From Pseudomonadota bacterium (GTDB lineage Bacteria > Pseudomonadota > Gammaproteobacteria > Burkholderiales > Burkholderiaceae_E), in the NCBI GenBank assembly GCA_023389175.1, contig JAEWEW010000012.1, forward strand, positions 1 to 5,347: 5,347 nucleotides of DNA. Direction: 5' to 3'. The notes below the pieces were generated by a model. The model was given only the letters and a program-made list of their open reading frames with translations, was not told the DNA's origin and did no database searches. Each line of letters starts with the position of its first letter. Position 1 is the stretch's first letter. Positions 1 through 5,347 of the stretch are shown here, piece after piece. The translations under genes were made by a program, and so were the position numbers.

Positions 1-687
1 ACCGAGGTGCCGCTCGCCAGGGTGGCGGACGCGATCGCGCTGGTCGGTCTGTTCGCCGTGGCCCGGGTCTTCATCTCCCTCGCCGCGATGGACGTCGGCA
101 CCGCCTTCGGCGCCATGGGCGCGCGCCGCGAGATGCTGGTGGGATTCCTGGCCGAGCCGGCGCTGCTGATGGTGCTGTTCCACGCCTCGCTCATCTCCCG
201 GTCGACCTCGCTGGCCACCATCGTGGATACGCTGACGACCCGGGAGCTGGTGATCTATCCCGGCCTCGCCTTCACCGGCGTCGCCTTCACCATGATCTCG
301 CTCGCCGAGAACGCGCGGGTGCCCGTGGACAACCCGGCCACGCACCTCGAGCTCACGATGATCCACGAGGCGATGGTCCTGGAGTACTCCGCCCGGCATC
401 TCGCACTGATCGAATGGGCGGCGAGCCTCAAGCTGTACGCCTATTCGTGCATCGGCCTGGCCCTCTTCGTCCCCTGGGGCGTTGCTTCCGGCCACTCGCT
501 GCAGGGGCTGCTCGTGGCCCTGCCGGCGCTGGTGGCCAAGCTCGCCGTCGGCGGCGCCGCACTGGCCGCCCTGGAGACCGCGAGCGCCAAGATGCGGATC
601 TTCCGCGTGCCCGAGTTCCTCGCCACCGCGTTCCTGCTCGCGGTGATCGGCATGCTGGTCCACATCCTGCTCTTCGCGGGGGAATGA
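1..687 (+). CDS. hyfC: Hydrogenase-4 type membrane subunit HyfC (NuoH family), 5' end missing
   Basis: Partial gene: the frame is already open at base 1 and 228 codons remain before TGA at 685-687. Relatives such as E. coli HycD/HyfC are about 310 residues, so roughly the first quarter to third lies outside the window. The GTG at base 7 is only an internal codon. NuoH-family proteins sit in the inner membrane and link the peripheral redox arm to the proton-pumping arm. What is seen: hydrophobic segments at about residues 11-30, 50-66, 84-102, 143-160, 165-192 and 205-226 of the fragment, and the family's charged loops. These loops are GARREMLVGFLAEP (40-53) and the stretch from ENARVPVDNPATHLEL to IHEAMVLEYS (103-130), which match the acidic NuoH/HyfC loop facing the large subunit. 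The stop overlaps a possible small ORF, and hyfE starts 82 bases on. The family call is firm. Hydrogenase function is not implied, because the partner HyfG lacks the metal ligands. Confidence 0.93.
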   Translation, partial: TEVPLARVADAIALVGLFAVARVFISLAAMDVGTAFGAMGARREMLVGFLAEPALLMVLFHASLISRSTSLATIVDTLTTRELVIYPGLAFTGVAFTMISLAENARVPVDNPATHLELTMIHEAMVLEYSARHLALIEWAASLKLYAYSCIGLALFVPWGVASGHSLQGLLVALPALVAKLAVGGAALAALETASAKMRIFRVPEFLATAFLLAVIGMLVHILLFAGE

Positions 688-773
688 CGAGCATGCACGC
701 ACAACCGCCCGAAGTGCGCGCTCCATCCCTCCGGAAGGATATTGGCCTTCGCGACCGGAGCGCAGTCCGTTGA
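684..773 (+). CDS. Possible 29-codon linker ORF between hyfC and hyfE
   Basis: A short frame runs from ATG 684 (ATGA overlap with the hyfC stop) to TGA 771-773 (TTGA overlap with the hyfE TTG start), so it exactly bridges the gap between the two genes. A second in-frame ATG at 693 has a better-placed purine-rich site, GGGGGA at 678-683, about 9 bases upstream, which would give 26 residues. The predicted peptide is arginine- and proline-rich (it contains QPPEVRAPSLRKD and GLRDRSAVR). It has no hydrophobic segment and no motif I recognise. Its product may not matter: reading through it could carry ribosomes from hyfC to the weak TTG start of hyfE. It could equally be chance, since short open frames are common in GC-rich DNA. 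No known function is assigned. Confidence 0.3.
   Translation: MTSMHAQPPEVRAPSLRKDIGLRDRSAVR
757..760 (+). promoter_or_regulatory. Shine-Dalgarno site supporting the hyfE TTG start
   Basis: GGAG lies 9 bases upstream of TTG 770. The hyfE frame has no ATG or GTG between the hyfC stop and this TTG, and the next in-frame ATG (about 821) would remove the first part of the N-terminal membrane segment. The site therefore decides the start. The earlier purine run GGAAGG (733-738) is too far away to serve it. Confidence 0.6.
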
Positions 774-1429
774 ACGGGCTGGCCAACCAGTTCATCAACC
801 TGCTCGGCGCAGTGCTGCTGATGCTGGCCTTCGCCATGATCTCGCAGCGGCGCATCCTCTCGCTCATCCGCCTCTTCACCCTGCAGGGCGCGATCCTCGT
901 GCTGTCCACCCTGATGGTGGGATACGCGACCGGGCAGGTGCACCTCTATGCATCGGCGGCGATCACGCTGGCGCTGAAGGTGGTGCTCATTCCGATGCTG
1001 CTGCACAGGGTGGTGTCGCGGCTCGACATACGGTCCGAGGTGGAGACGCTCATCAACATCCCCACCATCATGCTGATCGGGATCCTGGTGGTCATCCTTT
1101 CGTTCAACCTGGCGTTGCCGGTGGCGAAGCTCTCCACCTCGCTCGCCGGCGGCACGCTCGGCATCGCGCTGGCGTGCGTGCTGCTCTCCTTCATGATGAT
1201 GATCACCCGGGCCAGGGCGGTTCCGCAGGTGATCGGCTTCCTTGCGATGGAGAACAGCCTGTTCTTCGCGGCGACCTCCGCGACATACGGCATGCCGATG
1301 GTGGTGGAGCTGGGCGTGGCGCTCGACGTGCTGATCGGGGTCCTGATCCTCGGTGTATTCATCTTCCAGATCCGCGAGCAGTTCGACAGCCTCGACATCC
1401 GCCACCTAGAGAAGTTGAGAGACGAATGA
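770..1429 (+). CDS. hyfE: Hydrogenase-4 type membrane subunit HyfE (NuoK-related)
   Basis: This encodes a 219-residue, almost entirely hydrophobic inner-membrane protein, close in length to E. coli HyfE (216). It has about seven membrane segments (roughly residues 4-26, 31-52, 56-80, 94-116, 122-146, 150-172, 176-200) and a charged cytoplasmic tail ending RHLEKLRDE. HyfE proteins are NuoK-related parts of the proton-translocating arm. Visible signatures are a buried lysine in ITLALKVVLIPMLLHRV (Lys70) and the family motif GFLAMENSLFF (156-166), whose Glu161 corresponds to a conserved proton-path glutamate of NuoK. The start is TTG, chosen because GGAG sits 9 bases upstream and the frame offers no better start; it overlaps the stop of the small upstream ORF. 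The stop overlaps the hyfF ATG by four bases (ATGA), implying translational coupling. Gene order C-E-F matches hyf operons, but without hyfD between C and E. Confidence 0.92.
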   Translation: MNGLANQFINLLGAVLLMLAFAMISQRRILSLIRLFTLQGAILVLSTLMVGYATGQVHLYASAAITLALKVVLIPMLLHRVVSRLDIRSEVETLINIPTIMLIGILVVILSFNLALPVAKLSTSLAGGTLGIALACVLLSFMMMITRARAVPQVIGFLAMENSLFFAATSATYGMPMVVELGVALDVLIGVLILGVFIFQIREQFDSLDIRHLEKLRDE

Positions 1430-2877
1430 AGGCGCTCTACTTCTTGCTGGGCATTCCGCTGCTGGGCGGGTTCGTGCTCGCGCTGGTGGGGCATCGGGAC
1501 CGGGCGCGCGACCTCAATGTCGCGTTCAGCCTGGGGACGCTCCTCGCCGCGGCCGTGCTTACCGGGGAGGTGGTCTCCGAAGGCTCCCGCTTCGCCTGGA
1601 ACAAGGAATTCTTCATCGATCCGCTCAACGTGTTCCTGGTGACGCTGACCGCCTTCGTCGGCTTCACCACGGCGCTCTTCTCGCGCCCCTACATGCAGGT
1701 GGAGCGCGACCGCGGCAAGATGACGCCGCGTCGGCTGCGCCTCTACCACAGCATGTACCAGGCGTTCACCTTCACCATGCTGCTTGCGCTCACCACCAAC
1801 AACATGGGCATCCTCTGGGTGGCGATGGAGGCCGCCACGCTGACCACCGTGCTGCTGGTGAGCGTGTATCGCACCCCTGCGAGCCTGGAGGCGGCGTGGA
1901 AGTACTTCATCCTGTGCGGGGTCGGCATCGCCCAGGCGCTTTTCGGCACGGTGCTGCTCTACATGGCCGCGGAGAAGGTGCTCGGCCACGAGGGCGGAGC
2001 GCTGCTGTGGAGCAACCTGGAGGCGGTGAGAGGGCAGCTCGACCCGGGCATCGTCACGCTCGCCTTCGTGTTCCTGTTCATCGGCTACGGCACCAAGATC
2101 GGCCTGGTGCCGCTGCACAACTGGCTGCCAGACGCGCATGCCGAGGGCCCCACGCCGGTCTCCGCCGTGCTGTCCGGGCTGCTGCTCAACGTCGCCCTGT
2201 ACGCCGTCCTGCGCTGCAAGGTGCTGACCGACGGCGCGCTCGGCAGCGGTCTCACGTCGAAGCTGATGATCGGCTTCGGCTTGCTCTCGGTGGTGACCGC
2301 GGTGTTCTTCCTGATCAGGCAGCGCGACATCAAGCGGATGTTCGCCTACTCCTCGATCGAGCACATGGGGCTGATGACATTCGCCTTCGGCCTGGGCGGC
2401 CCGATCGCCACCTACGCCGGTCTCCTGCACATGACGGTGCATTCGCTGGTCAAGTCGGCCATCTTCTTCGCAGTGGGCCACGCGTCGCAGACGGCGGGCA
2501 GCCAGTCGATGGACGAGATCCGGGGCCTGATCCGCGTCAGTCCGACGGTGGGTTGGGGCCTCACGCTGGGCGCGCTCGCCATCCTCGGCATGCCGCCGTT
2601 CGGGGTCTTCGCGAGCGAGTTCCTCATCATCACCAGCGCGATGAGCCTGCAGCCCTGGGCGACGCCTTTCCTGCTGCTCGCGCTCGGCGTCGCCTTTGCG
2701 GCCGTGTTCAGCCGGGTGCAGCCGATGGTGTTCGGCGAGTCGTCGCTGCAGCCGCTGCCGCACCCGCCGGCGCTCGTCCCCGTGTTCCTGCATCTCGGCC
2801 TCGGCCTGGCCCTTGGCCTGTACGTGCCGTCGTACCTGGACGGCTGGTTCCGCCAGGCGTCGCGCCTGCTGGGGTAG
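1426..2877 (+). CDS. hyfF: Hydrogenase-4 type antiporter-like subunit HyfF (NuoN/L/M family)
   Basis: This encodes a 483-residue polytopic membrane protein of the Mrp-antiporter/complex I family, the likely proton-pumping subunit. ATG 1426 overlaps the hyfE stop and has a GAGAGA purine stretch (1417-1422) just upstream. The frame stays open well upstream inside hyfE, but that part is not protein-like. Key residues are present: the glutamate of the fifth-helix region in WVAMEAATLTTVLL (Glu135); the seventh-helix lysine in IGYGTKIGLVPLHNWLPDAH (Lys224), followed by His231 and His238; AYSSIEHMGLM (307-317); LHMTVHSLVKSAIFF (334-348) with His335, His339 and Lys343; and GMPPFGVFASEFL (388-400) with Glu398. 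About 13-14 membrane helices are expected. The length is NuoN-like, with no room for the long lateral helix seen at the C-terminus of NuoL. It ends with TAG, 10 bases before hyfG. Confidence 0.95.
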   Translation: MKALYFLLGIPLLGGFVLALVGHRDRARDLNVAFSLGTLLAAAVLTGEVVSEGSRFAWNKEFFIDPLNVFLVTLTAFVGFTTALFSRPYMQVERDRGKMTPRRLRLYHSMYQAFTFTMLLALTTNNMGILWVAMEAATLTTVLLVSVYRTPASLEAAWKYFILCGVGIAQALFGTVLLYMAAEKVLGHEGGALLWSNLEAVRGQLDPGIVTLAFVFLFIGYGTKIGLVPLHNWLPDAHAEGPTPVSAVLSGLLLNVALYAVLRCKVLTDGALGSGLTSKLMIGFGLLSVVTAVFFLIRQRDIKRMFAYSSIEHMGLMTFAFGLGGPIATYAGLLHMTVHSLVKSAIFFAVGHASQTAGSQSMDEIRGLIRVSPTVGWGLTLGALAILGMPPFGVFASEFLIITSAMSLQPWATPFLLLALGVAFAAVFSRVQPMVFGESSLQPLPHPPALVPVFLHLGLGLALGLYVPSYLDGWFRQASRLLG

Positions 2878-2887
2878 GGCGGTCCGG

Positions 2888-4525
2888 ATGATCCAGGGAG
2901 TGGAGCTCGACCTCGCGCGGATCCAGGGGCCGCTGCGGATCTGGCGCGGGGTGGTGGATGAGAAGCGCTGGAGCGCCGCCGCGGAGGCCGTCGCGCGGGC
3001 GGGCGGCCGGCTTGTCGCGCTTTGGGGGCTCGAGCGAGGAATGCCGCCGGAATTCGAGCGGCGGGACGTACAGGCCGGACACCTCGTCGCGGCCGTCGCC
3101 TATGCGTTGCGTGACGGGTTGCTGTGGCTCGAGCTGCCCCTGCCGCCGGGCACCGACGAATATCCCGACGTCTCGCAGTGGTTCCCGTCGGCGGGCCGGA
3201 TGCAGCGGGCCGCCGCGGACCTGGTTGGCATCACCGCGCGCGGTGCGTCGGATTGGCGCCCGTGGCTCGATCACGGCCACTGGCTCGAAGGCCGTTCGCC
3301 GCTTCGCACAGGAGCACCGGCAGCCGGCGCCGACGGACGGCGCGCCGCGATGGCGCGGGAAGGGTCGAAGGGCGGGGTGTCGAGCGAGCAACATGACGGA
3401 GAGCCATATCCGTTCGTGCGGGTCGAAGGCGACGGCGTGCACGAGATTGCGGTCGGGCCGGTCCATGCCGGCATCATCGAGCCGGGCCACTTCCGCTTCT
3501 CCGTGGTCGGGGAAAAGGTCCTGCGCCTCGAGGAGCGCCTGGGCTATGTGCACAAGGGCATCGAGCGTCGCATGAGCGAGCTCGGTCCGCTCGAGGCGCA
3601 TCGCCTGGCCGGCCGCGTCTGCGGGGACTCGACGGTGGCCTTTGCCTGGGCGTACTGCATGGCGCTCGAGTCCGCCGCCGGTATCACGGTGAGCGGACGC
3701 GCCGAGCGCCTGCGCGCGCTGATGCTCGAGCGGGAACGGGTGGCCAACCACCTCGGCGACCTGGGGGCGCTGGGCAACGACGCCGGCTTCGCGCTGGCGC
3801 TCGCGCAGTTCTCGCGGCTACGCGAGGACTGGCTGCGACTCTCGAACGAAGTCTTCGGCCACCGCCTGACCATGGACCGGGTGGTACCGGGCGGCGTGGC
3901 AGTGGATCCGGCTGCCGCCGCGCTCGATCGTATCGCCCGCCAGTGCGACGCGATCGAGACCGAGGCTCAGGCACTGGCGGCCATCTACCGCGAGCACGCC
4001 GGCCTGCAGGATCGCTTCGCAGGAACCGGCCGTGTGGCCCCCGACCTGGCCGCGCGCCTCGGACTCACGGGGCTCGCGGGGCGCGCGAGCGGACAAGGGC
4101 GGGACTTGCGGGTGGACCAGCCCTCGCGGCCGTACGATGCGCTCGCCGTGCGCATCGCGACGCGCCGCGGCGGCGACGTGGCCGCCCGCGTGGAAGTCCG
4201 CTTCGCGGAGCTGTTCGAGTCGCTTCGCCTGATTCGCGCCCTCTGCGGCGACGTGCCGGCCGCCCTGCGAGGCGGCCATGCCGTGGTGCCGGTGCCGCTG
4301 CCCGCGGGCCGGGCCTTCGGCGCGGGCTGGGTGGAAGGGTGGCGCGGCGAGGTCTTCGTGGCGCTCGAGCTCGGCGAGGCAGGCACGATCGCACGTTGCC
4401 ACCTCCATGATCCATCCTGGCACAACTGGCCGGTGGTGGAGCATGCGGTGATCGGCAACATCGTTCCCGACTTCCCCTTGATCAACAAGTCGTTCAATCT
4501 CAGCTATTCGGGGCATGACCTCTGA
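2888..4525 (+). CDS. hyfG: HyfG-like fused NuoC-NuoD large subunit lacking [NiFe] ligands
   Basis: This encodes a 545-residue soluble subunit expected on the cytoplasmic face. ATG 2888 has GGGCGG (2877-2882) five bases upstream. Residues 1-135 form a NuoC-like domain, including WFPSAGRMQRAAADLVGI (98-115). A polar linker spans about 138-172. The NuoD/hydrogenase-large-subunit-like domain runs from 175 to the end, with VGPVHAGIIEPGHFRF (189-204), LGYVHKGIERRM (218-229) and ERVANHLGDLG (283-293). The NuoC-NuoD fusion is normal for HycE/HyfG. The metal site is not: where group 4 hydrogenases have RVCGIC, this has RVCGDS (243-248). The C-terminal DPCxxC is replaced by NLSYSG (537-542). Only Cys245 of four ligands remains, so NiFe binding is very unlikely. 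By eye, the quinone-site His (+4 after the GPxH His) and Tyr of NuoD are also absent (Ile197 and Gly246). I infer an Ehr-type subunit with unknown substrate. The protein ends at GHDL, right after the lost motif. The stop overlaps hyfI (TGATG). Confidence 0.93.
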   Translation: MIQGVELDLARIQGPLRIWRGVVDEKRWSAAAEAVARAGGRLVALWGLERGMPPEFERRDVQAGHLVAAVAYALRDGLLWLELPLPPGTDEYPDVSQWFPSAGRMQRAAADLVGITARGASDWRPWLDHGHWLEGRSPLRTGAPAAGADGRRAAMAREGSKGGVSSEQHDGEPYPFVRVEGDGVHEIAVGPVHAGIIEPGHFRFSVVGEKVLRLEERLGYVHKGIERRMSELGPLEAHRLAGRVCGDSTVAFAWAYCMALESAAGITVSGRAERLRALMLERERVANHLGDLGALGNDAGFALALAQFSRLREDWLRLSNEVFGHRLTMDRVVPGGVAVDPAAAALDRIARQCDAIETEAQALAAIYREHAGLQDRFAGTGRVAPDLAARLGLTGLAGRASGQGRDLRVDQPSRPYDALAVRIATRRGGDVAARVEVRFAELFESLRLIRALCGDVPAALRGGHAVVPVPLPAGRAFGAGWVEGWRGEVFVALELGEAGTIARCHLHDPSWHNWPVVEHAVIGNIVPDFPLINKSFNLSYSGHDL

Positions 4526-5103
4526 TGTGGCGAATCGTCAGGCAGATCGTACGCACGGGCGTCAGGACGGAGCCGATGGCAGCCGACGGCGCCGCGCGAC
4601 AACTCGGGCGACAGGAGGCGCGCAGCATGCCGGAGTCGGCCGCCGCTTCCCCGGGTGGCGCGACGGAGGGCGACGCGCAGCGGATCCACGACGACATCCT
4701 GGCCATCCTCGGCCGCGCGCTCGCCATCCGCATGGTGGACGCGGGCTCCTGCAACGGGTGCGAGCTGGAGCTGCACGCACTCGGCAATCCGTACTACAAC
4801 ATCGAGGGCCGTGGCATCAGGTTCGTGGCGAGCCCGCGCCATGCGGACATGCTGCTCGTGACCGGGCCGGTATCGCGCAACATGGCCGAGGCGCTGCGCC
4901 GCACCTACGATGCGGTGCCGGACCCAAAGCTGGTCGTGGCCGTCGGCGACTGCGGTTGCACGGGTGGCATCTTCGGGGAGAGCTACGCGAGCTGCGGGCG
5001 GGTCGCCAACGTGGTTCCGGTCGACTTCGCCATCGAGGGCTGCCCGCCGGCGCCCGCGGTCATCCTGGCCGGGGTGCTCGAGGCGGTGCGCCGCCGCGCC
5101 TGA
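4525..5103 (+). CDS. hyfI: Hydrogenase-4 type iron-sulfur small subunit HyfI (NuoB family)
   Basis: This encodes a 192-residue NuoB-like subunit that carries the 4Fe-4S cluster nearest the large subunit. ATG 4525 shares its A with the hyfG stop (TGATG). The opening MWRIVRQIVRTGVRTEP looks like a family N-terminus, so this start is preferred over the internal ATG codons. Upstream only GGGG (4510-4513) resembles a ribosome site, so coupling to hyfG is likely. Cluster ligands are present: GSCNGCELE (Cys76, Cys79), VGDCGC (Cys143, possibly Cys145) and EGCPPAP (Cys173). SPRHADMLLVTGPVSRNM (103-120) is also typical. Cys145 and Cys157 are additional cysteines. Residues about 18-50 form a polar, Ala/Arg/Glu-rich insert before the conserved core. 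The protein stops soon after GCPP and lacks the long C-terminal extension of E. coli HycG. No NuoI-like ferredoxin gene lies between hyfG and hyfI, unlike the E. coli hyf order. The family call is firm; the electron donor is unknown. Confidence 0.94.
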   Translation: MWRIVRQIVRTGVRTEPMAADGAARQLGRQEARSMPESAAASPGGATEGDAQRIHDDILAILGRALAIRMVDAGSCNGCELELHALGNPYYNIEGRGIRFVASPRHADMLLVTGPVSRNMAEALRRTYDAVPDPKLVVAVGDCGCTGGIFGESYASCGRVANVVPVDFAIEGCPPAPAVILAGVLEAVRRRA

Positions 5104-5133
5104 CTGCTGGACAAGCGCCTTTCATTGCGTTGG

Positions 5134-5230
<97 letters not shown>

Positions 5231-5347
5231 GCCGGCGGGCGAGGGGCGGCGGGGGGCAACGGCGTCGCCCGGGGAGCCGGCGGGCGGGCCGGGGGGCGGA
5301 GGGGGCGGTCGGCGCTGGCGCGCCGACTTCCCTGCGCTGCTCGGACG
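5231..5347. other. G-rich low-complexity tail, no gene recognised
   Basis: After the ABC fragment, base composition shifts abruptly to runs of G broken by single C or A, up to about 5310. One stretch (5282-5305) has G-runs of 3, 3, 6 and 5 with short spacers and fits a G-quadruplex pattern. Reading frames here are open but give only Gly/Arg/Ala-rich sequence. I see no tRNA, terminator hairpin with T-tract, or repeat unit. It may be sequencing error at a contig end or simply non-coding GC-rich DNA. Confidence 0.5.

Noticed and set aside
742..1425. Upstream extension of the hyfF frame to a TTG at 742
   Set aside because: This part lies inside hyfE in another frame and reads as Arg/Gly/His-rich sequence. 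ATG 1426 gives a normal hydrophobic N-terminus and an ATGA overlap with hyfE.
946..2793. Long antisense open frame of 615 codons opposite hyfE and hyfF
   Set aside because: Its translation is dominated by His, Arg, Glu and Gln with no family motif, as expected from the reverse of GC-rich membrane-protein codons. hyfE and hyfF on the + strand have clear family signatures.
2696..2887. Upstream extension of the hyfG frame into the end of hyfF
   Set aside because: The extra residues are Cys/Arg/Ser-rich shadow sequence. ATG 2888 has a ribosome site and begins the NuoC-like domain.
2708..3751. Antisense frame of 347 codons opposite hyfG
   Set aside because: It is low-complexity Arg/Ala/Pro/Gly sequence without recognisable domains and lies opposite a well-supported gene.
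2888..4525. Reading HyfG as an active [NiFe]-hydrogenase catalytic subunit
   Set aside because: Overall similarity supports the family, but three of four metal-binding cysteines are replaced, so an active-hydrogenase annotation is not supported.
5085..5130. Possible terminator after hyfI
   Set aside because: GC-rich bases are present but I see no convincing stem-loop followed by a T-tract.

Overview
This window is part of one co-directional, tightly packed operon on the + strand. It encodes a membrane-bound complex of the group 4 [NiFe]-hydrogenase / complex I superfamily (hydrogenase-4, Hyf type). The DNA is strongly GC-rich, with G or C at most third codon positions. Together with the protein signatures this suggests a high-GC proteobacterium; I cannot place it more precisely from sequence alone.

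Layout: 1-687 is the C-terminal two thirds of HyfC (NuoH-like membrane subunit), cut by the window edge. Positions 684-773 hold a possible tiny linker ORF that touches both neighbours. 770-1429 is HyfE (NuoK-related membrane subunit, TTG start). 1426-2877 is HyfF (antiporter-like NuoN/L/M-type proton channel subunit). 2888-4525 is HyfG, a fused NuoC-NuoD-like 'large subunit'. 4525-5103 is HyfI, the NuoB-like iron-sulfur small subunit. Junctions are very short: TTGA and ATGA overlaps, a 10-base gap, and a TGATG overlap. This points to one transcript with translational coupling. No promoter or terminator is evident inside the cluster.

The main point of interest is HyfG. True [NiFe] large subunits bind the metal centre with two CxxC motifs. 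Here the first is C-G-D-S (Cys245, Ser248) and the second is S-Y-S-G (Ser539, Gly542), so three of the four ligands are missing. HyfI keeps its cysteines for a 4Fe-4S cluster, and the membrane subunits keep their charged proton-path residues. The complex therefore looks like an energy-converting hydrogenase-related (Ehr) complex: a proton-pumping module coupled to an unknown redox reaction, not a hydrogenase. No HyfD and no HyfH (NuoI-like ferredoxin) gene lies among these genes, so the electron partner is not visible here.

Positions 5104-5347 do not belong to the operon. About 30 bases after the hyfI stop there is an isolated internal piece of a peptide-type ABC transporter ATPase (Walker B and D-loop region, about 5135-5230). 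It dissolves into a very G-rich, low-complexity tail. This looks like a degraded remnant or a low-quality or chimeric contig end.
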